Assembly: GCA_947499715.1 (NCBI GenBank)
Contig: CANMPL010000006.1
Coordinates: forward strand, 124,001 to 188,000
Reading direction: 5' to 3'
Source of the DNA: an uncultured Paracoccaceae bacterium
GTDB taxonomy: Bacteria; Pseudomonadota; Alphaproteobacteria; Rhodobacterales; Rhodobacteraceae
Length of the DNA: 64,000 bases
Below are positions 24,730 through 33,197 of the stretch, in pieces (the stretch's first letter is position 1; every line of letters begins with the position of its first letter). Made by a program: the position numbers and the translations under genes. The notes under the pieces were generated by a model. That model was not told where the DNA came from. It made no database searches and saw nothing but the letters and a program-made list of their open reading frames with translations.

Positions 24730-25737
24730 ATGCGGGTATTGGTGACAGGCGGGGCCGGTTATATCGGGTCCCATACCTTGGTTGAGATGTTGGGGCAGGG
24801 GCATGAGGCGCTGGTGCTTGATGATTTCTCGAACGCGTCGCCATTGGTGCTGGACCGGGTGCGCAAGCTGACCAATGGGGCGGTTGATTGTGTGACGGGT
24901 GACGTGCGTGATGATGCGGTTCTCGAGCAGGTGATGGAGGATTTTCGCCCCGAGGCGGTAATCCATTTTGCCGGGCTGAAGGCGGTGGGCGAGAGTATGG
25001 AAAAGCCGCTGGCCTATTACGACGTGAATGTGAATGGCACGATCCGGTTGGCGCGGGCGATGGACCGGGTGGGCTGTCGTCGGATTATCTTTTCCAGCTC
25101 TGCCACGGTTTACGGAGAGCCGCAGTATCTGCCCTATGACGAGGCGCATCCGCTGAACCCCACCAGCGTTTACGGGCGCACCAAGATGATTGCGGAACAT
25201 ATTCTGAGCGATTGGGCGGAGGCGGGGGGCAAGACGGCAGTTTTATTGCGGTATTTCAACCCTGTGGGCGCGCATCAGAGTGCGACGATTGGTGAGCATC
25301 CAGATGGGGTGCCCAACAATCTGATGCCGTTTATTGCCCAGGTGGCGGTGGGGAAACGCGATCATTTGTCGATCTTTGGCGATGATTATGACACGCCGGA
25401 TGGCACCGGGCAGCGCGATTATATCCATGTGGTTGATCTGGCGCGGGCGCATGTGGCAGCCCTTGATTATGCCGCCGGGGCGACGGGGGCGCGGCCATTC
25501 AATATTGGCACAGGCCAGCCCTATTCGGTGCGTGAGATGGTGGCGGCGTTTGAGGCGGCGAGTGGCAAGGCGATCCCCTGTCAGGTCGCACCGCGTCGTG
25601 AGGGGGACATCGCTGCGATGCAGGCAGATCCGGCCCGCGCTAGGGCAGAGCTGGGGTGGCAGGCGACCCATACGCTTGATGATATGGCCCGCAGCACGTG
25701 GGATTGGCAGTCGGGAAATCCCGAGGGATATGCCTAG
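24730..25737 (+). CDS. galE: UDP-glucose 4-epimerase
   Basis: A 335-residue extended SDR. The NAD motif is VTGGAGYIGSH (5-15), the catalytic serine region is FSSSATVYG and Tyr148-x3-Lys152 is in SVYGRTK. VRYFNPVGAH appears as LRYFNPVGAH, and NNLMPFIAQVAVG and GQRDYIHVVDLA match GalE closely. It converts UDP-glucose and UDP-galactose for polysaccharide synthesis. The ATG at 24730 has GAGGAGA just upstream; a longer frame from 24646 runs back into the rhodanese gene and has no homology look. Its stop overlaps that of the convergent Crp/Fnr gene in a CCTAGG. Confidence 0.95.
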   Translation: MRVLVTGGAGYIGSHTLVEMLGQGHEALVLDDFSNASPLVLDRVRKLTNGAVDCVTGDVRDDAVLEQVMEDFRPEAVIHFAGLKAVGESMEKPLAYYDVNVNGTIRLARAMDRVGCRRIIFSSSATVYGEPQYLPYDEAHPLNPTSVYGRTKMIAEHILSDWAEAGGKTAVLLRYFNPVGAHQSATIGEHPDGVPNNLMPFIAQVAVGKRDHLSIFGDDYDTPDGTGQRDYIHVVDLARAHVAALDYAAGATGARPFNIGTGQPYSVREMVAAFEAASGKAIPCQVAPRREGDIAAMQADPARARAELGWQATHTLDDMARSTWDWQSGNPEGYA

Positions 25738-26474
25738 GACGCCGCTGAGATCCAGCTGGTATCAAGGTTGGCGTAGCGATCCTTGTAGCCCACACGCTTG
25801 GTCCAGTTTTCGCGGTCGGTGATGCGGATATAGGGGCGGGCGACGTCGATCTGGCCGGTGCTGCTAAGTTTGCGCATGAGGCGGTTGACGTAGATATCCG
25901 TGAGCCCAAGCGCATCGCCGATATCTTTTTGCGACATATGCAGCGGAAACCGGTCAGAGGGTTGATCGGTCAGCTGGGCTGTGCGGCTTTTCATCGACAG
26001 CATGAAATGGATCAGGCGATCCTCGGCTGAGAGCCGGGTGATGGCGTGCAGGCGGTCGCGCAGGGCGACCTCTTCGAGGCTGGCCATCGACAAGAGCAGC
26101 GCGAGAAGGCGAGGATGGTTGTGCCCAAGGCGCGACAGGGTGCGGCGGTCGACAAGCGAAACAACGCCGTCGGTCTGCATCTGAACGTCGTGGGGCGGGG
26201 CGGCAAAGCCAAGATCGGCAAGACCAATCACGTCGCCGGGCATGTAGATTTGGGTAATCGTGGACTGTCCGGTCGACGATGTCGCCCGCGAAACGGCCCA
26301 GCCGGATTTGATAATGGCAATACGTGCATCGGCACGGGTCGGGTCAAAAACCGCTGCGCGCTTTTTCCGCGTCAGAATTTCGCGATCCAGCCCCTCAAAT
26401 ATATCTCTCTCATCTGTTGAAAGTTGCGTATGACGTTCAAGTCGCAGTAAAAACGCGCTTGTCGTTGACTTCAT
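25734..26474 (-). CDS. Crp/Fnr family transcriptional regulator
   Basis: A 246-residue regulator. The cyclic-nucleotide-type beta roll covers about 30-125 (SGWAVSRATSSTGQSTITQIYMPGDVIGL, quoted as ITQIYMPGDVIGL). The helix-turn-helix is at about 170-210 (MSQKDIGDALGLTDIYVNRLMRKL, quoted as DIGDALGLTDIYVNRLM). There is no N-terminal cysteine cluster, so it is not an Fnr oxygen sensor. The start at 26474 has GGAAGGG about ten bases upstream. Targets are unknown; the 241-base gap upstream probably holds its promoter. Confidence 0.87.
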   Translation of the reverse strand: MKSTTSAFLLRLERHTQLSTDERDIFEGLDREILTRKKRAAVFDPTRADARIAIIKSGWAVSRATSSTGQSTITQIYMPGDVIGLADLGFAAPPHDVQMQTDGVVSLVDRRTLSRLGHNHPRLLALLLSMASLEEVALRDRLHAITRLSAEDRLIHFMLSMKSRTAQLTDQPSDRFPLHMSQKDIGDALGLTDIYVNRLMRKLSSTGQIDVARPYIRITDRENWTKRVGYKDRYANLDTSWISAAS

Positions 26475-26715
26475 CCGTGAATTCCCTTCCCACCACCTCA
26501 AGGGTTCCGAACCCGCAGTGGTTGCAGGAATCGGTTCCTAAACTTTCGGCCTCTCCACGTTTACTATGTCACGTAAAATTTACACTTTCTTGCCTTACCT
26601 CACTAAATTGGTTTAACTTCAACCACTTTTCATTGCGATTATTGAGATTGCGCATCTCTCTTTTCGTCGGGTCATCTTATGGCGTCTCGACACGGTGAGG
26701 TTGTGTGACCCAGTG

Positions 26716-27621
26716 TCACAGGGGCAGATCAGCAACGGCTTGTTCGATCGCAGCGGTGAAGCGGTCCATCGCTGCGGGGAGTTTCTGATAGGGCGGATAG
26801 AAGGCTGTCAGCCAGATTTCCGGCGCGTCCCAACCCACAAGAACGGGGTCAAGTTGGCCACGTTCAAGCGCATCGGCCACAAGGAAGTTCGGCAGCAGAG
26901 CAATCCCCTGATCGGCGATTGCCATCTGTGCCAGCAGGTCGCCATTGTTGCAGGCAAACCGAAAGGTCTGCCGCACGGGATGGGTGGCGCCTGTGGCGGG
27001 ATCAGAAAGCTCCCAAACCTCGCCCTCTGCCAGATGCGTGTAGCTGAGACAGGCGTGGGCCGTCAGATCAGACGGGTGCGCGGGCGTGCCATGGCCCGCC
27101 AGATAGGCCGGGGAGGCGACAAGGCTGCGCCTTACAGGCTTGATTTTGCGCCAGATTGTTGACCGGTCGGCGGGCGCGCCGGAGATGCGCAGAGCCATGT
27201 CATAATCGGCTTGCATGATATCAACGAAACGGTCGGTGAGGTTGACCGAGAGGTCAATGCCCGGATGCGCACGGCGGAAAGCGGCAATGGGGCCGGACAG
27301 GAAATGGGTTCCAAATGAGAGTGGCGCAGAGATCCGCAAGCGGCCTTGCAGGTCGGTTTGATAGGCCCGGGCGCTGTCATCAATACGGGCAATTTCGGCA
27401 ACGACGGGCAGCATGCGTTGATAGTAGGTCAGGCCCGCCTGCGTCAGCGCCACCTTGCGTGTCGTCCGCTTGAAAAGCTGGACGCCAAGGCTGGATTCCA
27501 GATCAGATATTGCACGGGTGACGGAAGAGGCAGAATTGCCCATTTTGCGGGCCGCACGGGCAAAGCCGCCCGCATCAGCCACAGCGAGAAAGGTCTGAAT
27601 GTGTTCAAGTTGGCCGGACAT
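26716..27621 (-). CDS. LysR family transcriptional regulator
   Basis: A 301-residue LysR protein. Helix-turn-helix residues about 5-60 read FLAVADAGGFARAARKMGNSASSVTRAISDLE, shortened to GGFARAARKMGNSASSV, and the PBP-like effector domain fills about 90-295. It belongs to the CrgA/PecT-like branch by its LFKRTTRKVALTQAG linker. It is divergent from the ring-cleaving dioxygenase gene and most likely controls it, perhaps in response to a quinol or quinone. ATG 27621 is preferred because it starts exactly at the family N-terminus. Confidence 0.88.
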   Translation of the reverse strand: MSGQLEHIQTFLAVADAGGFARAARKMGNSASSVTRAISDLESSLGVQLFKRTTRKVALTQAGLTYYQRMLPVVAEIARIDDSARAYQTDLQGRLRISAPLSFGTHFLSGPIAAFRRAHPGIDLSVNLTDRFVDIMQADYDMALRISGAPADRSTIWRKIKPVRRSLVASPAYLAGHGTPAHPSDLTAHACLSYTHLAEGEVWELSDPATGATHPVRQTFRFACNNGDLLAQMAIADQGIALLPNFLVADALERGQLDPVLVGWDAPEIWLTAFYPPYQKLPAAMDRFTAAIEQAVADLPL

Positions 27622-27622
27622 T

Positions 27623-27639
27623 ATTGCGCCTTTTGCAAT
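27623..27639. promoter_or_regulatory. Possible LysR operator (T-N11-A)
   Basis: ATTGC-N7-GCAAT has the T-N11-A symmetry of LysR boxes and lies directly before the LysR start codon, 77 bases from the start of the divergent dioxygenase. TCGCAA words repeat downstream. Autoregulation and control of the dioxygenase are inference. Confidence 0.35.
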
Positions 27640-27715
27640 AGATAGTCGCAAATTAAGCCAATTATCGCAATGGTGTTGTTGCGCTATATGAGCAGCAGAA
27701 CAGATGGAGGGCGAT

Positions 27716-28648
27716 ATGCTCAATCAAATCAAAGGTCTGCACCACATGACGTCAATCGCGTCGGATGCTGTTGAAAATAATGACTTTTTCACCAAGGCGC
27801 TGGGGCTGCGCAGGGTCAAGAAGACGGTGAACTTTGACGCACCGGAAGTTTATCATTTGTATTATGGCGATGAGGTTGGATCACCCGGTTCGGTGATGAC
27901 CTATTTCCCGTTTCAAAATGCAAAGCGCGGGCGCAAGGGCACCGGAGAAGTGGGCGAGACGGTTTTTTCGATCCCCGAAGGGTCGCTTGGGTTTTGGGCG
28001 GATCGGCTTGCCACGTTTGACGCAAGCAATCTGGCGCAGGTCGATCATTTTGGCGAAACGCGTTTGCGGTTCGACAATCCCGACGGCGAAGGCTTTGCGC
28101 TGGCAGAAATCCGCGAAGATGCGCGGCCCGGCTGGACCGGAAATGGCGTGACAGCGGATCATGCGATCCGGGGCTTTCACGCGGCCACGATGCGATTGCA
28201 GGACACAGGCGCGATGGCTGAATTGCTGGGCTTCATGGGCTACGACAAGGTCGATACACGCGACGGCGTGACCCGTTTTGCGGTGGAGGATGGCACCGGG
28301 GCCAATACGATTGACCTGGCGGCCATGCCCGATGCAAACCGCGCAGAACAAGGGGCCGGATCGGTGCATCACATTGCTTTTGCAGTGGAAAACCGGGACG
28401 CACAGCTTGAAGTGCGCAAGGCGCTGCTGGATACCGGGTATCAGGTGACGCCGGTGATTGACCGGGATTATTTCTGGGCCATTTATTTTCGCACGCCCGG
28501 TGGGGTGCTGTTTGAGGTGGCCACGAATGAGCCGGGGTTTGACCGGGATGAAGACCGCGCAACGCTTGGGGAAACGCTCCGGCTGCCAACGCAACACGAA
28601 CATCTGCGGCCCTTTCTTGAGACCCATTTGCAGCCCTTGGAAGGTTAA
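27716..28648 (+). CDS. VOC-fold ring-cleaving dioxygenase (MhqO/LinE/PcpA-like)
   Basis: A 310-residue protein with two glyoxalase-like (VOC) halves. The iron ligands fit the pattern: His in GLHHMTSIASD near residue 8-9, His in SVHHIAFAVE near 215 and Glu in GVLFEVATNEPGF near 267. This is the group that opens hydroquinones, as in MhqO of Bacillus, LinE and PcpA. It is cytosolic. ATG 27716 has GGAGGGC upstream; ATG 27704 is further and weaker. The divergent LysR gene is the likely regulator. The exact quinol is unknown. Confidence 0.85.
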   Translation: MLNQIKGLHHMTSIASDAVENNDFFTKALGLRRVKKTVNFDAPEVYHLYYGDEVGSPGSVMTYFPFQNAKRGRKGTGEVGETVFSIPEGSLGFWADRLATFDASNLAQVDHFGETRLRFDNPDGEGFALAEIREDARPGWTGNGVTADHAIRGFHAATMRLQDTGAMAELLGFMGYDKVDTRDGVTRFAVEDGTGANTIDLAAMPDANRAEQGAGSVHHIAFAVENRDAQLEVRKALLDTGYQVTPVIDRDYFWAIYFRTPGGVLFEVATNEPGFDRDEDRATLGETLRLPTQHEHLRPFLETHLQPLEG

Positions 28649-28707
28649 GCGGATTGCGCAAGCGCTGGGCTTGCCCCATGGTCGGGCCAGCAGCAGGAGG
28701 CATCAAG

Positions 28708-29205
28708 ATGCGCAGTATTCTGGCCGGGATCGGCATGGTTTTGGCAACGAGCGCCGCAGCGCAGGACGAGGTCGCCAACAACGCGGCGTTTGGCGATTGG
28801 GTGGTGAATTGCGAGGCGGTCAGCACGCAGCGGACACAATGCAGGGTGGTGCAGACGCAGTCGCGGCAGGACACTGGTGCATTGGTCATTCAGTTGATCG
28901 CCTATGCCGCGCCCGAGGGCGGCGCGGTGTTGGTCGCGCAGGTGCCGATTGGCGTTTATCTGCCTGCGCCATTGGCGTTTCGGGCGGAATCAGAGCCTGA
29001 CGCGCCTGAGCAGACGATGATCTGGCAGCGCTGTCTGGGGCAAATTTGCGAAGCGGCTTTGCAGTTGGAAGCCCCGGCGTTTGCGGCGCTGACCGAGGCT
29101 GAGACGGTGTTGTTCGGCTATCAGCCCGCACCGGGGGCAGAGGCCGTGATTACAAGGGTGAACACCATCGGTTTGGCCGATGCGGTGGATGCCACGCGCC
29201 CCTAA
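28708..29205 (+). CDS. Invasion-associated locus B (IalB) family protein
   Basis: A 165-residue exported protein. A Sec signal (MRSILAGIGMVLATSAAAQ) is followed by the family opening FGDWVVNCE and a pair of Cys residues around QRTQCRVV and RCLGQICEAAL. IalB proteins are common in alphaproteobacteria, are periplasmic and have no settled function outside Bartonella. The start has CAGGAGG eight bases upstream. Its stop overlaps the stop of the convergent GntR gene. Confidence 0.85.
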   Translation: MRSILAGIGMVLATSAAAQDEVANNAAFGDWVVNCEAVSTQRTQCRVVQTQSRQDTGALVIQLIAYAAPEGGAVLVAQVPIGVYLPAPLAFRAESEPDAPEQTMIWQRCLGQICEAALQLEAPAFAALTEAETVLFGYQPAPGAEAVITRVNTIGLADAVDATRP

Positions 29206-29879
29206 AGCAGTTGCAGATGATGCTTTTCCAGCAGGCCCACGATCATATTGCGGGCCTGTTCGCGGTGGGCGCGGTGGATGCGGCGTGCCTCTGCCGGGTT
29301 ACCATCGCGTATGGCATTGAACACGCCCCGGTGGTCTTCGTTTGATTGGGTCGGCATGGGGCGGATGAACAGGGTCACGGCACGGGCGCGGCGGACCTGA
29401 TCGGACATCATGCCGACGATGTTCTGGATCCGGGAATTGCCGCCAAGCCGGACGAGTTCACGGTGAAAGGCGTCATCTGCACGGGCCCAGGCCTGAAGGT
29501 CTTCTGACGCGACGGCGTTTTCCATATCGGTGATCGAAAGGGCCAGTTGGTTCAGCTCGTGCGCCGGATAGCCTGCGGCGGCGGCGCGTTCGGCGGCGAG
29601 GCTTTCGAGTTCGGTCAGCACGTCGTAGATTTCGCGCATATCGGTGGCAGAGACGGGCAGGATGCGCACGCCCTTGCGGGGGCGCAGTTCCAGCAGGCCC
29701 TGACTTTCGAGGATCAGTGCCGCCTCTCGCACGGGGGTGCGGGACATGCCAAGGCGTTCGGCCAGTTCGCTTTCAAGGTGGTCGGAGCCGGGGGAGAGTT
29801 GACCGGAAAAGATCAGTTCACGCAGCTCGCCGATGGCGCGCTGCATGTTGGAGATCGGTTTGTGGTCAAGCTCGTTCAA
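29202..29879 (-). CDS. GntR family regulator, FCD subfamily
   Basis: A 225-residue regulator. The winged helix covers about 10-75 (ELAERLGMSRTPVREAALILESQGL, quoted as RLGMSRTPVREAALILE), and the all-helical FCD ligand domain covers about 85-215, with metal-type His residues in DDAFHRELV and HRAHREQ. FCD members usually sense organic acids. It is the last gene of a leftward operon, overlapping the Gfo/Idh gene by four bases, and its operon faces the tct-otn operon. It most likely governs the region at 31984-32117. Confidence 0.88.
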   Translation of the reverse strand: MNELDHKPISNMQRAIGELRELIFSGQLSPGSDHLESELAERLGMSRTPVREAALILESQGLLELRPRKGVRILPVSATDMREIYDVLTELESLAAERAAAAGYPAHELNQLALSITDMENAVASEDLQAWARADDAFHRELVRLGGNSRIQNIVGMMSDQVRRARAVTLFIRPMPTQSNEDHRGVFNAIRDGNPAEARRIHRAHREQARNMIVGLLEKHHLQLL

Positions 29880-30895
29880 GGGCTGTCCAGGTTGATGCGC
29901 CGACCGGTATCGGCAGAGGTGTAGATCGCCGTTTCAATGGCGATGACGGAAAGGTAGTCGCGGGCCTCATTTTCCAAGGGCGTTCCGTTTAGGTGGCCCG
30001 AAACCACGTGACTTTGCAAGGCATGGACGCAATCGCCGCCAAATCCGTCCCAGATGTCTGGCGGCAAAAGCACGGTCTCGTTTGAGGTGCCAAAGACGCG
30101 GTGGCGGACAGAGCCATCGCCAAGCAGCCGGATCGTGCCGGTGGTGCCTTCGATCAGGGCCTCGCCCATGGTGCGGCGCAGGTTGTCGGCGTTGTGGTCC
30201 AGATGGCGGTTGCCGTCGAACATGGCCCGCACACCAGCGGGGTGGGTGAAGATGATGTGGCCCGCATCCTCGCCCGCGATCGCGGGGTTGAGTTGCCGCA
30301 GATCGGCATAGACGGCCGTGGGGTTGCCCAGAAGATAGCGGAAGGTATCGACCCAATGCACGGCGGTTTCGTGGATCAGGAAACGGTCCATCTGCTGAAA
30401 ATAGGGCTGCCGGTCGAGGTAGGCATCCGGTCCCTGACCATCGCCGGGGCGCAGACGAAAGGTGATCTGTTGCAAATCGCCCAGAAGCTCAACATCGAGT
30501 GCCTGTTTGATCGCGCGATACCACGGCTGAAAGCGAAAGTTTTCGTGGATGACGATGCGGGCGCCCGCGGCTTCGGCCTCTGCCGTGATGGTTTCAGCCT
30601 CTGCCAGATGGTTGCAGAACGGTTTCTGGCAGATCATCAGTTTGATGCCTGCGGCAAGCGCCGCGCGGATCGTGGTGGCGTGGGCCACGGGGGGCAGGAT
30701 GATATCAAGAAGGTCAGGTTGAACCTGATCCAACATGGTTTGCAGATCATCAAAGGCAGGCAGGCCGGTGGCCTGCGCTTTGGTGATGTCGCGGTTGCAG
30801 GACCCGACAAGTTCAACCTGCGGGATGCGGGCCCATGATCCATAGTGAAATTGGCTAAAGTAGCCCGCACCAACGCAAGCAACACGCATGGTCAT
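29876..30895 (-). CDS. Gfo/Idh/MocA family oxidoreductase
   Basis: A 339-residue NAD(P)-dependent oxidoreductase. The Rossmann motif is CVGAGYFSQFH near the start, the CQKPF motif (usually EKP) with the catalytic lysine is at about 95-99, and HETAVHWVDTFRYL holds the conserved His and Asp. Substrates in the family are sugars, inositols and sugar acids. It overlaps the dehydrogenase gene upstream and the GntR gene downstream by four bases each. It may oxidise or reduce an acid-sugar intermediate for the otnK-otnC branch; this is inference. Confidence 0.85.
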   Translation of the reverse strand: MTMRVACVGAGYFSQFHYGSWARIPQVELVGSCNRDITKAQATGLPAFDDLQTMLDQVQPDLLDIILPPVAHATTIRAALAAGIKLMICQKPFCNHLAEAETITAEAEAAGARIVIHENFRFQPWYRAIKQALDVELLGDLQQITFRLRPGDGQGPDAYLDRQPYFQQMDRFLIHETAVHWVDTFRYLLGNPTAVYADLRQLNPAIAGEDAGHIIFTHPAGVRAMFDGNRHLDHNADNLRRTMGEALIEGTTGTIRLLGDGSVRHRVFGTSNETVLLPPDIWDGFGGDCVHALQSHVVSGHLNGTPLENEARDYLSVIAIETAIYTSADTGRRINLDSP

Positions 30896-31983
30896 GCCAC
30901 AAATAGCGTGTCGGTGACGGCCTGGGCCGCCTCTGCCGTGCCTGCATTTCCACCAAGGTCGCGGGTCAGAACATGGCCTGTCGCGACGACATGTTCAACG
31001 GCCTCGCGCAGGCGCTGGCCATCGCGTGTCATGGCAGGATTGTCATGCTTGAGGCCAAGCCAGTCGAGCATCATGGCCGCCGAAAGGATCATCGCCAGCG
31101 GATTGGCAAGGCCTTGGCCTGCGATGTCGGGCGCAGAGCCATGGCAGGGTTGGAACACGGCGTTTTCAAGTCCGATATCGGCAGAAGGGGCAAGCCCCAG
31201 CCCGCCCATCAGGCCCGCACCAAGGTCAGACAGAATGTCGCCGAACATGTTTTCAGTGACCAAAACGTCGAAGTCCCAAGGCTTCATCACCATCCAGAGG
31301 GCGGTGGCGTCGACATAGGCGTGATCGGCGGTCAGGTCGGGGTGTTTGGCGGCTTCGGCGTCGAACATTTCGCGGAAGAAGGCGAAGGCGCGGAAGACGT
31401 TGGCCTTATCCACGCAAGTGACGCGACCGGGGCCCCGGCCTTGCGCCTTGCGGTCATGGGCGAGGTTAAAGGCGAATTTGAACAGCTTTTCAGAGATGTC
31501 GCGGGTGATCAGCAGGGTTTCGCGGGCTTCATTCTTGGTCACTTCGCCTTTGCCTTGGGTATAGAACAACCCTTCGGTGCTTTCGCGGATCAGCACGAAA
31601 TCAACCGCTTTACCCTCGGGCATATCAAGGGGGGTGCGCTGGCCCGGCTGGATTGTCACGGGGCGGACACCGGCAAAAAGGGTGAGCGCCTTGCGCAGGT
31701 CGATCTGGGGCGAGATTTCGGTGCCGTCGTCATAGCGCACCGACGGCAGGCCCATCGCGGAAAGAAGGATCGCGTCGGATCTGCGGGCGATGTCCATCGA
31801 GGCATCGGGCAGCGATTCGCCGGTTTTTGCGTAATGGGCGGCACCGGCAGGGGCGTTGGTGAATGAGAGGTCATAATCGGGTGAGGCCGCCGCTATCTGC
31901 GCCAGGATTTCCACCGTGGGCCCCATAATTTCCGGGCCAATGCCGTCCCCATCGAAGACCGCAATTTCAAAGTTCTGTTTCAT
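30892..31983 (-). CDS. Isocitrate/isopropylmalate dehydrogenase family protein
   Basis: A 363-residue beta-decarboxylating dehydrogenase-type protein. Conserved parts: FDGDGIGPEIM at the start, IRESTEGLFYTQGKGE, LVTENMFGDILSDLGAGLMGG with the metal-binding Asp residues, and FQPCHGSAPDIAGQGLANP for cofactor binding. Members oxidise isopropylmalate, tartrate, malate or related hydroxy acids with NAD. A leuB role is unlikely here, since the gene sits in a transporter-linked catabolic operon; tartrate or a 2-hydroxy acid is more likely. ATG 31983 is preferred by family N-terminus; upstream in-frame ATGs exist at 31995 and 32004. Confidence 0.85.
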   Translation of the reverse strand: MKQNFEIAVFDGDGIGPEIMGPTVEILAQIAAASPDYDLSFTNAPAGAAHYAKTGESLPDASMDIARRSDAILLSAMGLPSVRYDDGTEISPQIDLRKALTLFAGVRPVTIQPGQRTPLDMPEGKAVDFVLIRESTEGLFYTQGKGEVTKNEARETLLITRDISEKLFKFAFNLAHDRKAQGRGPGRVTCVDKANVFRAFAFFREMFDAEAAKHPDLTADHAYVDATALWMVMKPWDFDVLVTENMFGDILSDLGAGLMGGLGLAPSADIGLENAVFQPCHGSAPDIAGQGLANPLAMILSAAMMLDWLGLKHDNPAMTRDGQRLREAVEHVVATGHVLTRDLGGNAGTAEAAQAVTDTLFVA

Positions 31984-32042
31984 CCTGCCCCGCATCCTTT
32001 TCATCTTGCATGGCACAATTTCTATGCCCCGGCATCAATAAG

Positions 32043-32071
32043 TTGACAGCGCATTCATTAATGCATACGTA
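32043..32071 (+). promoter_or_regulatory. Candidate promoter with inverted repeat in the spacer, tct-otn operon
   Basis: TTGACA (32043-32048) and TACGTA (32066-32071) are 17 bases apart. The spacer contains GCATT-CATT-AATGC (32051-32064), an inverted repeat that a GntR-type repressor could use to block RNA polymerase. tctC starts 47 bases further on. Promoter and operator assignment are inference from spacing and symmetry. Confidence 0.45.
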
Positions 32072-32117
32072 AAAAAGTGCAACAATAAACGCATTAAGTC
32101 TGGGAGGACTGGAAACC

Positions 32118-33125
32118 ATGAAACTGAACCTGAAAACGCTGGCGGGAATCGCTGCGATGATGACGGGGCTGGCCCAAGGGGCCGCTGCGCAAGACTATCC
32201 GTTCCGCGATATCACCACGGCCGTGGTTTGGGGCGCTGGCGGCGGGACCGACACCATTAACCGCATGATCATGGCGGAGATGGAAAAGCACCTGCCGGTG
32301 TCGATCAATGTGATCAACCAGACGGGTGGCGTGGCCGGTTCCAACGGGATGGTCTACGTCATGAACCAGCCTGACGATGGTTATACGCTGGTCGGTTTGT
32401 CGGAATCCAACGTCACCGCAGCGGTGCAGGGCGGTTGGGATCAGAAGTTTGATTTCTGGTATCCGTTTATCGTCGGCGGTTCGCCTGACCTGATCTCTGT
32501 TCCTGCAGACAGCCCTTACAGCACCATCGAAGAGCTGGTTGAGGCCGCAAAAGCCGCCCCCGGCACAATTCCGGCAGCGGCATCGGGTGCGGGTTCCATC
32601 CACCACCTGAACCTGCTGGCGATCCAGAACGGGTCTGGCGCGGAGTTCAAGTTTGTCCCTTACAAAGGGTCGGCCCCGGGCCAAGAAGCGGCCATCGCGG
32701 GTGAGGTCGCCTTGGTTGTCACATCGCTGGCCGAGCAGGCCGCGTTGATCGAAGGCGGTCAGTTGAAGCCATTGGCAATGCTGGTGCCAGAGACTGCCGA
32801 CATCGCAGGCATGACTGTGCCAAGCGCCTTCGACAGCTTTGACGGATTGGACAAGTATCTGCCGTTGAAGCAGGCGATTGGGTTTGCCGTGCACAATTCG
32901 GCCAGCGACGACGTGAAAGCGGTTCTGGTTGAAGCCTTTGACAAGGCCATGGCAGGTGACGCGGTGGCCGAGTGGGCCGTGGCCAACAACTATGACATCG
33001 GCGGGCAGTCCGGTGAAGAGGCACAGGCACTGTTCACAACGCTCGAGGCGAACTTTGCCTATACTTTGCAAGAGCTTGGCGCGATCGACGTTGATCCGAT
33101 GAGCCTGGGCATCATGAAGCCCTAA
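32118..33125 (+). CDS. tctC: Tripartite tricarboxylate transporter substrate-binding protein (TctC/Bug)
   Basis: A 335-residue periplasmic protein with a Sec signal (about 1-24, ending GAAAQ). The TctC/Bug pattern is visible: TTAVVWGAGGGTDTINRM, INVINQTGGVAGSNGM, the VPADSPYSTIEELVEAAKAAPG segment and FKFVPYKGSAPGQEAAIAGEV. It should capture a carboxylate and hand it to TctA-TctB encoded just downstream. It is the first gene of a seven-gene operon. A GGGAGGA-like ribosome site lies upstream of ATG 32118. The ligand is unknown; neighbours suggest an acid sugar or its lactone. Confidence 0.9.
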   Translation: MKLNLKTLAGIAAMMTGLAQGAAAQDYPFRDITTAVVWGAGGGTDTINRMIMAEMEKHLPVSINVINQTGGVAGSNGMVYVMNQPDDGYTLVGLSESNVTAAVQGGWDQKFDFWYPFIVGGSPDLISVPADSPYSTIEELVEAAKAAPGTIPAAASGAGSIHHLNLLAIQNGSGAEFKFVPYKGSAPGQEAAIAGEVALVVTSLAEQAALIEGGQLKPLAMLVPETADIAGMTVPSAFDSFDGLDKYLPLKQAIGFAVHNSASDDVKAVLVEAFDKAMAGDAVAEWAVANNYDIGGQSGEEAQALFTTLEANFAYTLQELGAIDVDPMSLGIMKP

Positions 33126-33197
33126 GCGGGATTTCAGATAGATTGGGCGGGGCGCTTTCGAGTGCCCCGCCTGCGCGACAAAGGCGGGGGACAGGCA

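Noticed and set aside
32094-33071. Leftward open frame of 325 codons
   Set aside because: It is antisense to tctC, which has a signal peptide and clear family motifs. The antisense product is rich in His, Arg and Gln and has no recognisable domain.
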